Origin: Pseudomonas libanensis
GTDB taxonomy: Bacteria; Pseudomonadota; Gammaproteobacteria; Pseudomonadales; Pseudomonadaceae
Assembly: GCF_001439685.1 (NCBI RefSeq)
Contig: NZ_JYLH01000012.1
Location: 62,001 to 126,000, forward strand
Length of the DNA: 64,000 nucleotides
Reading direction: 5' to 3'
Part shown: piece by piece, positions 27,286 through 35,442 of the stretch
Position numbering within the stretch: position 1 is the first letter of the stretch
Layout: every line of letters starts with the position of its first letter
The notes under the pieces: generated by a model
What the model saw: the letters and a program-made list of their open reading frames with translations, nothing else
Databases searched by the model: none
What the model was told of the DNA's origin: nothing
Position numbers and translations under genes: made by a program

Positions 27286-28648
27286 ATAACTGGCTCAACA
27301 CCGCCCGCAATTTCCCGGGCTTGACCGGTTTGTTCAACAGCGGCGCATCCAGCCGGCGCAGTGCACGACGGCACTGGTCGGTGCGGTCGGCGGTGATGAT
27401 CACCGCCGGGATTTTCTGCGCGAAATGCTCGCGCAACTGCCGCACGACCTGGCAGCCCAGCATTCCGTGGTCCAGGTGATAGTCCGCCAGGATCAGCTCC
27501 GGCGCCCTGCCCTGCAACGCCAGCAGCGCGCCGGCCTGGTCGGTGGCGGTGACCACCTCGCAGCCCCACTGGCCGAGCAAGGCACGCATGCTCTCGAGGA
27601 TGCTGACTTCGTTGTCGATCACCAGCAAGCGCCGGCCCGGCAGCGGGTTACCCGTGGTCGGTTGCACCGGCAGTTGGCCGATCGCCGCTGGCATCTCGGC
27701 GCTCAGCGGCACTTCGATGCTGAACATCGAGCCACGCCCCGGCCAGGAGCGCACCGCAATCGGGTAGCCGAGCACCTCGGCGATACGCTCGACAATCGCC
27801 AGGCCCAGCCCCACACCCTTGCGGTCGGAAGCCCGGCCCACATCCAGCTGGTTGAACTCCAGAAAGATCGCCTCCAGCCGGTCGGCCGCAATGCCGCGCC
27901 CGGTGTCCCACACTTCCAGGCGCAGGCAGTCACCCCGGCGGCGTGCGCCGAGCAGGATGCAGCCTTCCTCGGTGTAGCGGCTGGCGTTGCTGAGGAAGTT
28001 ACGCAGGATCCGCGTGAGCAGGCGCAGGTCGGTACGCACTGCGTAGTGCCCCATGCGCACGCGCAGGTTGAGGCCGGCGGCCTGGGCCACCGATTGAAAT
28101 TCAGAGACCAGCGGCGCAAACACCTCTTCCAGCCGATACAGGGCGACGTCCGGCTTGACCGCCGCCTGGTCCAGCCGCGAGATATCCAGCAAGTCGGTGA
28201 GCAGGTCTTCCGCGCCCTCCAGGGCCTGGTGGGTGCGCTCCACCAGCACCTGCTCGACGCTGGGCAAGCTGCGCTCACGCAACGTGGCGATCAACAAGCG
28301 CGCCGCGTTCAGCGGTTGCAGCAGGTCATGGCTGGCGGCGGCGAGGTATTTGTCCTTGCTGCGGTTGGCGGCCTGGGCCGCATCGCGGGCGTCGCGCAGG
28401 GCTTGCTCGACCTGCTCGCGCTGGGCGATCTGCTGTTGCAGCTTACGGTTGGCTTCCAGCAGCTCGTCGGTGCGCGCGGCCACGCGCTGCTCCAGTTCGT
28501 CGTTCAGCCGGATGTAGCGGTTGCGCTCGGCTTCCAGCTCATCCAGCCGTGCCGTCAGCTCCGGGTAGTGACTCTTGCGTGCCGACTGGTCGCCCAGCCC
28601 CAGCAGCCCGGCCAGGGCGCGTTGCTGGTCGTCAGAGCGCTTCGCCAT
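27278..28648 (-). CDS. ercS: Hybrid sensor histidine kinase/response regulator, ErcS type
   Basis: The 456-residue cytoplasmic protein has no membrane helix. A coiled coil (residues 25-110) leads to HisKA with the phospho-His in AAASHDLLQPLNA, an HATPase domain (NFLSNASRYT; WDTGRGIAADR; GVGLGLAIVERIAE) and a C-terminal receiver (VIDNEVSIL; LILADYHLD, phospho-Asp; KPVKPGKL). ATG 28648 has GAGG at 7 bases and overlaps the ercA end by 17 bases, so they form one operon. In P. aeruginosa ercA-ercS (PA1991-1992) belongs to the regulatory network of ethanol oxidation; order and architecture match. Confidence 0.87.
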   Translation of the reverse strand: MAKRSDDQQRALAGLLGLGDQSARKSHYPELTARLDELEAERNRYIRLNDELEQRVAARTDELLEANRKLQQQIAQREQVEQALRDARDAAQAANRSKDKYLAAASHDLLQPLNAARLLIATLRERSLPSVEQVLVERTHQALEGAEDLLTDLLDISRLDQAAVKPDVALYRLEEVFAPLVSEFQSVAQAAGLNLRVRMGHYAVRTDLRLLTRILRNFLSNASRYTEEGCILLGARRRGDCLRLEVWDTGRGIAADRLEAIFLEFNQLDVGRASDRKGVGLGLAIVERIAEVLGYPIAVRSWPGRGSMFSIEVPLSAEMPAAIGQLPVQPTTGNPLPGRRLLVIDNEVSILESMRALLGQWGCEVVTATDQAGALLALQGRAPELILADYHLDHGMLGCQVVRQLREHFAQKIPAVIITADRTDQCRRALRRLDAPLLNKPVKPGKLRAVLSQLLG

Positions 28649-29795
28649 ACACAACCTCGACGTCACGCTGGCTGGACTCACGGGGGTTGGTGAGGATGCA
28701 CGGGTCGTCCATCGCATGCGCGGACAGGAACGGAATATCCGCCACACGCACCCCATGCAGGCCGAGGGTTTCGTGGAAGCCGATGGCATGTTTCAGCGCG
28801 ATCAGGTGCTCCACCAGCCGCCCACGGATCTGCCGATGGTTGAGGCCCCGGCAGTCGATGCCGAAGGTCTCGGCAATCACCTTGAAGCGCTCCGGCGCCG
28901 AGTTGTAGTTGAACGCCACCACATGCTCCACCAGCACCGCGTTGCACAGCCCGTGGGGCAGATCGAGAAAGCCGCCGAGGCTGTGGGACATGGCGTGCAC
29001 CGCGCCGAGGATCGCATTGGAAAACGCCAGGCCCGCCTGCATGCTGCCGAGCATGATTTTTTCGCGCAGGGCGATGTCGCCGGGGTTGGCGATCATCTGC
29101 ACCAGGTTGCCGTTGATCAGGCGCATGGCTTCCAGCGCATGGGGGTCGGTCAATGGGCCATGGCCGGTGGACACGAACGCCTCGATGGCATGCACCAGCG
29201 CGTCGATGCCGGTACAGGCCGACAGGAACGGCTCCATGCTGGCCGTGGTTTCCGGGTCGATCAACGACACGTCCGGCACCACCGCCTTGCTGACGATGGA
29301 GAACTTCATGCGTTCCTGCTGGTTGGAAATGATCACGAACTGCGACACATCCGCCGAGGTGCCGGCGGTGGTGGGGATCAGGATCAGCGGCGGGCTGGGC
29401 ACGCGGATGGTGTCCACCCCTTCGAATTCAAGGATGCTGCGCCCATGGGCCACCACAATGCCGATGGCCTTGCCGCAGTCCATGGGGCTGCCGCCGCCGA
29501 TGGCCACGATCACGTCGCAGTGGTTTTCGCGGTACACCTCGGCACCGAGCATCACTTCTTCGACGCGGGGGTTGGGCGACACGGCGCTGTACAGGCAGTA
29601 GTCGATGCCGATGGCCTGCAGGCTGGCTTCCACATCCGCCACCCAGCCGGCGGCGATCACGCCGGGGTCGCTGACCACCAGCACCTTGCGCGCACCGAAG
29701 GTCTTGGCGTAATTGCCCACGTTATGCCGGCAGCCGGCGCCGAAGATGATTTCAGGCGAGACGAATTTACGCAGAAGACTCAGATTGGGGCTCAT
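28632..29795 (-). CDS. ercA: Iron-containing alcohol dehydrogenase, ErcA type
   Basis: The 387-residue group III alcohol dehydrogenase has the nucleotide motif GGGSPMDCGKA near residue 95, IPTTAGTSADVSQF, and iron-binding His residues in LGAVHAMSHSLGGFLDLPHG near residue 265. ATG 29795 begins MSPNLSLLRKF; upstream in-frame sequence has no ribosome site. In P. aeruginosa ErcA influences expression of the exa genes rather than bulk ethanol oxidation. It lies between an isolated pqqA and ercS, the same relative order as in P. aeruginosa. Confidence 0.88.
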   Translation of the reverse strand: MSPNLSLLRKFVSPEIIFGAGCRHNVGNYAKTFGARKVLVVSDPGVIAAGWVADVEASLQAIGIDYCLYSAVSPNPRVEEVMLGAEVYRENHCDVIVAIGGGSPMDCGKAIGIVVAHGRSILEFEGVDTIRVPSPPLILIPTTAGTSADVSQFVIISNQQERMKFSIVSKAVVPDVSLIDPETTASMEPFLSACTGIDALVHAIEAFVSTGHGPLTDPHALEAMRLINGNLVQMIANPGDIALREKIMLGSMQAGLAFSNAILGAVHAMSHSLGGFLDLPHGLCNAVLVEHVVAFNYNSAPERFKVIAETFGIDCRGLNHRQIRGRLVEHLIALKHAIGFHETLGLHGVRVADIPFLSAHAMDDPCILTNPRESSQRDVEVVYGEAL

Positions 29796-29898
29796 TGGAA
29801 AGCCTGTTTTTATTATTTTGGAAGATGCGCTCCACACTAACCGATCCGGCTGCGAATGCAATCAGACCAAAGAGGCATCCTCCGTGCAGTGCCCGCGA

Positions 29899-29970
29899 TC
29901 AGCGGTTGGCGAAGTACATGGTGACTTCGAAGCCGATACGCAGGTCAGTGTAGGTCGGTTTAGTCCACAT
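29899..29970 (-). CDS. pqqA: PQQ precursor peptide PqqA (isolated copy)
   Basis: A 24-codon gene encodes a 23-residue peptide starting MWTKPTYTDLRIG and ending FANR. The diagnostic E-V-T-M-Y is present (Glu15, Tyr19), the two residues fused to make pyrroloquinoline quinone. GAGGA lies 9 bases before the ATG. No pqqB, C, D or E follows; instead ercA comes next. In P. aeruginosa the order exaC-pqqABCDEH-ercA is known, so this looks like that arrangement with everything but pqqA lost or relocated. It should be a functional extra substrate if the PqqBCDE enzymes are encoded elsewhere, which must be true for the two quinoproteins here to work. Confidence 0.9.
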   Translation of the reverse strand: MWTKPTYTDLRIGFEVTMYFANR

Positions 29971-30045
29971 GGGGGGTAGTCCTCTTGTTGTGCCGGAGGG
30001 TTCCGGTACAGGCATTAATGCATGGGAGGATGGGGAGGCGAATGC

Positions 30046-30055
30046 TACTTTCGAA
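30046..30055 (+). promoter_or_regulatory. Weak copy of the alcohol-regulon box upstream of pqqA
   Basis: TGC-TACT-TT-CGAA lies 75 bases upstream of the pqqA ATG. It matches the TRCTACY-2-RGWA pattern seen before pedH, pedF, the ABC cassette, the CxxxCW gene and the FIST gene, with one mismatch. Confidence 0.35.
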
Positions 30056-30100
30056 GGAGTGAGAGCACTGCATTAGTCGCGAATGTACATAGAGCAAAAT

Positions 30101-30187
30101 GTGGGAGGGGGCTTGCTCTCGATAGCGGTGTCTCAATAACAGATGAGCTGACTGACACACTGCTATCGGGAGCAAGCCCCCTCCCAC
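30101..30187. repeat. REPIN (GTGGGAGGGGGCTTGC family)
   Basis: Inverted arms at 30101-30116 and ending 30187 flank a spacer with the repeated GATAGCGGTG / CACTGCTATC. It separates the pqqA promoter side from the 3' end of the aldehyde dehydrogenase gene. Confidence 0.88.
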
Positions 30188-30212
30188 AGGGGACCGCATT
30201 GCAATCAGGGGA

Positions 30213-31733
30213 TCAGAAGAACCCCAACGGGTTGATGTCGTAGCTCACCAGCAGGTTCTTGGTCTGCTGATAGTGATCGAGCATCATTTTGTGGTTCTCA
30301 CGCCCCACTCCCGATTTTTTGTACCCGCCAAACGCCGCATGCGCCGGGTACAGGTGGTAGCAGTTGGTCCACACACGCCCGGCCTTGATCGCCCGGCCCA
30401 TGCGGTAGGCGCGGTTGATGTCGCGGGTCCACAGGCCGGCACCCAGGCCGAACTCGCTGTCGTTGGCAATCGCCAGGGCCTCGGCTTCGTCCTTGAAGGT
30501 GGTGATGCCCACCACCGGGCCGAAGATTTCTTCCTGGAACACGCGCATCTTGTTGTGGCCCTTGAGCAGGGTCGGCTGGATGTAGTAACCGCTGGACAGG
30601 TCGCCCTCCAGGCGCTCGGCCGCGCCGCCGGTGAGCAGCTCGGCGCCCTCTTCCTGGGCGATCTTGAGGTAGGAAAGGATCTTGTCGTATTGCTGCTCGG
30701 ACGCCTGGGCGCCGACCATGGTCTCGGTGTCCAGCGGGTTGCCGCGCTTGATCTTGACGATCTTCTTCATCACCACTTTCATGAAGTCGTCGTAGATAGA
30801 CTCCTGCACCAGCGCCCGCGACGGGCAGGTGCACACTTCGCCCTGGTTGAAGAACGCCAGCACCAGGCCTTCAGCCGCCTTTTCGATGAATTGCGGCTCG
30901 GCCTGCATGATGTCTTCGAAGAAGATGTTCGGCGACTTGCCGCCCAGTTCCACGGTAGAGGGAATGAGGTTCTCGGCGGCCGCATGCATGATGTGCGCGC
31001 CGATGGGAGTGGAGCCGGTAAACGCGATCTTGGCGATGCGCTTGCTGGTGGCCAGCGCCTCCCCGGCTTCGCGACCAAAGCCCTGGACGATATTCAGCAC
31101 GCCCGGTGGCAGCAGGTCATTGATCAGCTCGGCAAATACCATGATCGACAGCGGCGTCTGCTCGGCCGGCTTGAGCACGATGCAGTTACCGGCAGCGAGG
31201 GCCGGGGCGAGTTTCCAGGCGGCCATCAGCAGCGGGAAGTTCCACGGGATGATCTGCCCGACCACGCCCAACGGCTCATGGAAGTGATAGGCGGCGGTCA
31301 GTTCGTTGATCTCGGCGGCGCCGCCTTCCTGGGCGCGGATGCAGCCGGCAAAGTAGCGGAAGTGGTCGGCGGCCAGCGGCACGTCGGCGTTAAGGGTTTC
31401 GCGCACGGCCTTGCCGTTGTCCCAGCTTTCGGTCACGGCCAGCACTTCGAGGTGCTGTTCAATACGGTCGGCAATTTTCAGCAGTACCAGGGAACGGTCC
31501 TGGGGCGAAGTCTTGCCCCAGGCTTCGGCGGCGGCGTGCGCGGCGTCGAGGGCCTTGTCGATGTCGGCGGCGTTGGAGCGCGGGAATTCTGCGATCACTT
31601 CACCGGTGACCGGCGAGGTGTTGGTGAAGTACTCACCGCTGAGCGGGGCAACGAATTCACCACCGATGTAGTTACCGTAGCGCGGTTTGAAGGTGACGAT
31701 AGCGCCAGGGGTGCCAGGTTGTGCGTAGATCAT
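30213..31733 (-). CDS. pedI: NAD-dependent aldehyde dehydrogenase (ExaC/PedI type)
   Basis: The 506-residue enzyme oxidises the aldehyde produced by the quinoproteins (acetaldehyde and others) to the acid in the cytoplasm. ALDH motifs are complete: PWNFPLLMAAWKLAPALAAG, IAFTGSTPIG, the general base in VELGGKSPN, and the nucleophile in NQGEVCTCPSR (two near-adjacent cysteines). Length matches ExaC. It lies 121 bases downstream of the lanthanide-type alcohol dehydrogenase on the same strand. P. putida keeps the same pair (pedH-pedI), P. aeruginosa has exaB-exaC. Confidence 0.93.
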   Translation of the reverse strand: MIYAQPGTPGAIVTFKPRYGNYIGGEFVAPLSGEYFTNTSPVTGEVIAEFPRSNAADIDKALDAAHAAAEAWGKTSPQDRSLVLLKIADRIEQHLEVLAVTESWDNGKAVRETLNADVPLAADHFRYFAGCIRAQEGGAAEINELTAAYHFHEPLGVVGQIIPWNFPLLMAAWKLAPALAAGNCIVLKPAEQTPLSIMVFAELINDLLPPGVLNIVQGFGREAGEALATSKRIAKIAFTGSTPIGAHIMHAAAENLIPSTVELGGKSPNIFFEDIMQAEPQFIEKAAEGLVLAFFNQGEVCTCPSRALVQESIYDDFMKVVMKKIVKIKRGNPLDTETMVGAQASEQQYDKILSYLKIAQEEGAELLTGGAAERLEGDLSSGYYIQPTLLKGHNKMRVFQEEIFGPVVGITTFKDEAEALAIANDSEFGLGAGLWTRDINRAYRMGRAIKAGRVWTNCYHLYPAHAAFGGYKKSGVGRENHKMMLDHYQQTKNLLVSYDINPLGFF

Positions 31734-31854
31734 GTTGAAGCCTCTGTCTGGGTCCGGGCCTGTCGGTCAACAGGCGATGACCCGATAGTAAAGAGCCCCC
31801 GCTGCCGGGCGAATGCGCCGTTGGCAGGGGGGTGATTGTCATTTGGTCGTAGAG

Positions 31855-33630
31855 TCAGTGCCTGGCGACCAGTTCTTTGGGCAATTTGAAAGTCCAGAGC
31901 ATGCCGCCCTGGTTGAAGTCCTTGATGCGCTTGGCCACCTCGCCGCCCCACAACGGCACCGCGCCGCCCCAGCCCGAAAGCACCGACACGTACTGTTCGC
32001 CGTCCATTTCCCAGGTCACGGGCGAGCCGAGCACGCCGGAACCGGTCTGGAATTCCCAGACCTTCTCGCCGGTTTTGGCGTTGAACGCCTGCAGGAAGCC
32101 TTCCGGCGTGCCGGTGAACACCAGGTTGCCCTTGGTGGTCAGCACCCCGCCCCACAGCGGCGCGAAGTTCTTGTGGCGCCAGACTTCCTTGCCGGTCTTG
32201 GGGTCGATGGCACGCAGCACGCCGATGTAGTCTTCGTTCAGTGGCTTGATGGTGAAGCCCGCGCCCAGGAACGCCGCGCCTTTCTTGTAGGCGATGCCTT
32301 CGTTCCAGATGTCCATGCCCCACTCGTTGGACGGCACATAGAACAGCCCGGTGTCGCGGTTGTAGGCCATCGGCATCCAGTTTTTCGCACCGAGGAACGC
32401 CGGCGCGACGAACACCGAAGTGCCCTTGGTTTCACTGCCCGGCGCGCCGGGGCGGCTAGCTTCGTTGTAGATCGGCCGGCCGTCCTTGTCCAAACCGGTG
32501 GCCCAGGTGATCTTGTCGACAAACGGGAAGCCACGGATGAACTTGCCGTTGGTGCGGTCGAGCACATAGAAAAAACCGTTGCGGTCGGCGGTCGCCGCCG
32601 CTTTGATTTCCTTGCCGCCTTCGGTGTAGTTGAACGAGACCAGCTCGTTCACGCCGTCATAGTCCCAACCGTCGTGGGGCGTGCTCTGGAAGTGCCACTT
32701 GATGGTGCCGTCGTCCGGGTTCAGCGCCAGGCGCGAAGACGAATAAAGGTTGTCGCCAGGACGCAGGTGCGAGTTCCACGGAGCCGGGTTGCCGGTGCCG
32801 AACAGCAACAGGTTGGTTTCCGGGTCGTAGTAGCCGCCCAGCCAGGGGGCTGCGCCGCCGGTCTTCCACAGGTCGCCGGGCCAGGTCTTGCCCGCCTCGC
32901 CACCGGAGATACCATTTTCCACGGCCTTGCCGTCCTTGTAGACGTAGCCCATATGGCCTTCGACGGTCGGACGGCTCCACAACAGGTCGCCGTTTTTCGG
33001 GTCGTAGGCTTCGATCTTGCCCACCACACCGAACTCGCCCCCGGCCACGCCAGTGATCAGCTTGCCGTTGATCACCAGCGGCGCGGCGCTGATCGAGTAG
33101 CCTTCCTTGTGGTCGGCGACTTTCTTGCTCCACACCACTTTGCCGGTGTCTTTGTTCAGGGCCACCAGCTTGGCGTCGAGGGTGCCGAAGAACACCAGGT
33201 CGCCATACAGCGCCACACCACGGTTGATCACGTCACAGCAGGGGCGGATGTCATCGGGCAGACGCGCATCGTACTGCCACAGCTTTTTGCCGGTGCGCGC
33301 GTCCACCGCAAACACCCGCGAGTAGGAACCGGTGAGGTACATCACCCCGTCCTTGACCATGGGCTGCGCCTGCTGGCCGCGCTGTTTCTCGCCGCCAAAC
33401 GAAAACGCCCAGACCGGGCGCAGGTCCTTGACGTTGTCCACGTTCAGGCTGTCGAGCGGGCTATAGCGCTGGCCCTGCACGCCCAGGCCGTTGGTGACGA
33501 TCTGCCCGGGATTTTTCGGGTCCTGGAGGATGTCCTGGTCGGTCACGGCCGCCATGGCCTGGCCGGACAACAGGATGGCACCGAGCAACACACTCAAGGC
33601 GAAGGGTTGGCGACGTGCGGGTTGGGTCAT
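31855..33630 (-). CDS. pedH: Lanthanide-type PQQ alcohol dehydrogenase (PedH)
   Basis: The 591-residue periplasmic quinoprotein has a signal peptide ending GQAMA, the eight tryptophan-docking beta-propeller blades (for example APLWGGVLTTKGNLVFTGT), and the vicinal disulfide IRPCC that stacks on PQQ. The catalytic Asp323 is followed two residues on by Asp325 (WDYDGVNE). An Asp at that position marks lanthanide-dependent enzymes such as XoxF and PedH; calcium enzymes have Ala or Ser there. The protein should oxidise short alcohols and aldehydes using La, Ce, Pr or Nd. It is shorter than the second copy (591 versus 634 residues). Confidence 0.93.
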   Translation of the reverse strand: MTQPARRQPFALSVLLGAILLSGQAMAAVTDQDILQDPKNPGQIVTNGLGVQGQRYSPLDSLNVDNVKDLRPVWAFSFGGEKQRGQQAQPMVKDGVMYLTGSYSRVFAVDARTGKKLWQYDARLPDDIRPCCDVINRGVALYGDLVFFGTLDAKLVALNKDTGKVVWSKKVADHKEGYSISAAPLVINGKLITGVAGGEFGVVGKIEAYDPKNGDLLWSRPTVEGHMGYVYKDGKAVENGISGGEAGKTWPGDLWKTGGAAPWLGGYYDPETNLLLFGTGNPAPWNSHLRPGDNLYSSSRLALNPDDGTIKWHFQSTPHDGWDYDGVNELVSFNYTEGGKEIKAAATADRNGFFYVLDRTNGKFIRGFPFVDKITWATGLDKDGRPIYNEASRPGAPGSETKGTSVFVAPAFLGAKNWMPMAYNRDTGLFYVPSNEWGMDIWNEGIAYKKGAAFLGAGFTIKPLNEDYIGVLRAIDPKTGKEVWRHKNFAPLWGGVLTTKGNLVFTGTPEGFLQAFNAKTGEKVWEFQTGSGVLGSPVTWEMDGEQYVSVLSGWGGAVPLWGGEVAKRIKDFNQGGMLWTFKLPKELVARH

Positions 33631-33660
33631 GACGGCTACCTCTGCGGTTTTTTGTTATAC

Positions 33661-33677
33661 CCGGGAAATTTTCCCGG
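33661..33677. promoter_or_regulatory. 17-bp palindrome before pedH, candidate PedR2 site
   Basis: CCGGGAAATTTTCCCGG is a perfect dyad (8+1+8) ending 30 bases before the pedH ATG, close enough to block transcription or initiation. An 8+1+8 palindrome with the same core stands upstream of pedE at 36938. Confidence 0.6.
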
Positions 33678-33737
33678 TCTGGTGCAGATTCTTGGGCGCA
33701 GGGGCCATTGTCACAATTGACCGCAGTATCGAGATTG

Positions 33738-34667
33738 CTAGTTCCTTAGTAGCGGATGCATCTGTTCGCGCTCGTAACGCGGGTACAGGTGGCTGACGCT
33801 GCGGATCAGCTCGTAGCGGCTCAGGCTGATCGCGGCGAAGCGTTCGGGGATGGGGCTGCGAATCAGCTCGGCCATGTCGTTGCCCTGGGCGGCACCGTCG
33901 CGCAGCAGTTGGTCGAGCCAGGTGAGGTAGTCGCGCATCTGCATCAAGGGCTGCGCATCGCTGGCCACCGGGCCATGGCCGGGCACGATCAGCGTCCAGG
34001 GCAAGGCTTGCAGGGTGTCGAGGTCGGCCAGCCACGCCGCCAGCCCCGGGCTGTTGGGGGTGGTGAGGGCGCGCTGGTAGAACACCAGGTCGCCGGCAAA
34101 CAATACGCCGGTGCGCTGGTCGAGAATCGCCAGGTCGGCACCGGTATGACCGGTGAGCGCGAGCAGGCGCAGGTCGTGGCCGCCCACGCTGAGTACGCCG
34201 GGCGCCAGCACCTGGGTGGGCAACACCACTTCGGTGCCGCGCATCCAGTCGCCGACCATGCGGTAAAGGTTCTGCGCCATGCTGTCGCCCTGCTCGTGCA
34301 GCAGGCGCGTGGTGTCGGCCAGCGCGCCAATGGGAACATCCTTGAAGGCCTGGTTGCCCAGCGCATGGTCGGGGTGATGATGGGTGATCAGCACCTGGAC
34401 CACCGGTTTGGCGGTCACCCTGGCGATGGCCTGGCGCAGGGCTTCGCCGTAGCGCCGCGACGGGCCGGTGTCGATCACCACCACGCCGGCCTCGGTGACG
34501 ATAAAGGCGGTGTTGACGATATTGCCGCCGTTGGCCTTGGCGAAGTTGTCGGTGCTGCCTTCGAGCAGCCAGGTGTCGTCGGCGATCAACCGGGGTTGCA
34601 GGGCGTAGTCGAGATCTGCCAGGGCGGGCAGGCTCAGGCCCAGGCACAACAAGAGAATCCAGCGCAT
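33738..34667 (-). CDS. Quinoprotein-associated metallo-beta-lactamase-fold hydrolase
   Basis: The 309-residue protein has a signal peptide (ending PALA) and the metallo-beta-lactamase motif LITHHHPDHALGN (HxHxDH), plus LTGHTGAD and VPGHGPV for the remaining ligands. Proteins of this kind are annotated as quinoprotein relay system zinc metallohydrolase 1; their reaction is unknown. ATG 34667 has AAGGAG upstream; a 16-residue upstream extension lacks one. It follows the SoxYZ-like gene by 16 bases, in an operon with the cytochrome and the binding protein. Confidence 0.87.
   Translation of the reverse strand: MRWILLLCLGLSLPALADLDYALQPRLIADDTWLLEGSTDNFAKANGGNIVNTAFIVTEAGVVVIDTGPSRRYGEALRQAIARVTAKPVVQVLITHHHPDHALGNQAFKDVPIGALADTTRLLHEQGDSMAQNLYRMVGDWMRGTEVVLPTQVLAPGVLSVGGHDLRLLALTGHTGADLAILDQRTGVLFAGDLVFYQRALTTPNSPGLAAWLADLDTLQALPWTLIVPGHGPVASDAQPLMQMRDYLTWLDQLLRDGAAQGNDMAELIRSPIPERFAAISLSRYELIRSVSHLYPRYEREQMHPLLRN
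33742..33751 (-). promoter_or_regulatory. Alcohol-regulon box upstream of pedH
   Basis: Read on the minus strand it is CGC-TACT-AA-GGAA, 111 bases upstream of the pedH ATG, inside the last codons of the preceding gene. It matches 9 of 10 core bases of the box at the same distance from pedF (36892-36901). Confidence 0.5.
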
Positions 34668-34683
34668 GCCGCGCTCCTTCTGG

Positions 34684-35433
34684 TCAGGGGATGGCCGCGT
34701 CGAACTGGTTGCCATTGTTGTCGCGCAGCACCAGGCGGGTGGGCCCCGGCGCGTCGGTGTCGAAGGTCAGGTTGGGGTTTTCGCTGACCGCCGGGAACAG
34801 CTCCAGCTCGGCCAGCACCTGATCGTCCTGGCCACGCAGTTGCGCATGGTTGATAAAAAATTCCGGGATGCCGCTGACCATGCCGTTGTCCATCGGGTGC
34901 GCCACCTGCACGCGCACGCGGCTGAACTCGCCACGCGGGTAACGCCCGCCGAGCACTTCGCCGATATGCTCCTCCCACCCCGGCTGGGTACGCACCACGC
35001 TGGGCGCGGTGCAGCCACCACCGGCGGCGTCGATCAGGGTCGAGCCCACATGCCACAGCCCATCGTCGGTGAGTACCGCCGCGCGCAACGGCGTGGCCTG
35101 TTCGATACGAATCCGCAGCGACAGCCACGGCAGCACACCAGCCTTGGGCTGAAACTCGACAATCTTCGGCAGCGGGTTGAGCTCGGCCCAGGCGAGGATT
35201 TTCACCACCTGTCCTTTGAACGCACGGGCGTCGATTTCCAGCGGCACCTGGCGCGCGTCTTCGGCGAACGGCGGCGCCAGCAGCTTGACCCGCTCGTCGA
35301 ACACAAACGGCGCATCCGCCAGGAACTGCTTGTGGTAGAACGCCCACATCACCGACGGCACCGGATCGACCTGTGCGGCGTGAGCCGCCAGCGGCAGCCA
35401 GCAAGCCAGAATGCAGCTCAGTCGCCAGTTCAT
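34684..35433 (-). CDS. Quinoprotein-associated SoxYZ-like carrier protein
   Basis: The 249-residue secreted protein (signal ending AAHAA) joins a SoxY-like domain (residues 25-140) with a SoxZ-like domain (145-245). The SoxY swinging-arm cysteine appears to lie in AAGGGCTAP, which here sits between the two domains rather than at a C-terminus. SoxYZ carries sulfur intermediates on a cysteine; this fused form occurs beside PQQ dehydrogenases and its cargo is unknown. GGAG precedes the ATG. It lies between the binding protein and the metallohydrolase. Confidence 0.85.
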   Translation of the reverse strand: MNWRLSCILACWLPLAAHAAQVDPVPSVMWAFYHKQFLADAPFVFDERVKLLAPPFAEDARQVPLEIDARAFKGQVVKILAWAELNPLPKIVEFQPKAGVLPWLSLRIRIEQATPLRAAVLTDDGLWHVGSTLIDAAGGGCTAPSVVRTQPGWEEHIGEVLGGRYPRGEFSRVRVQVAHPMDNGMVSGIPEFFINHAQLRGQDDQVLAELELFPAVSENPNLTFDTDAPGPTRLVLRDNNGNQFDAAIP

Positions 35434-35442
35434 CGCCTGCTC

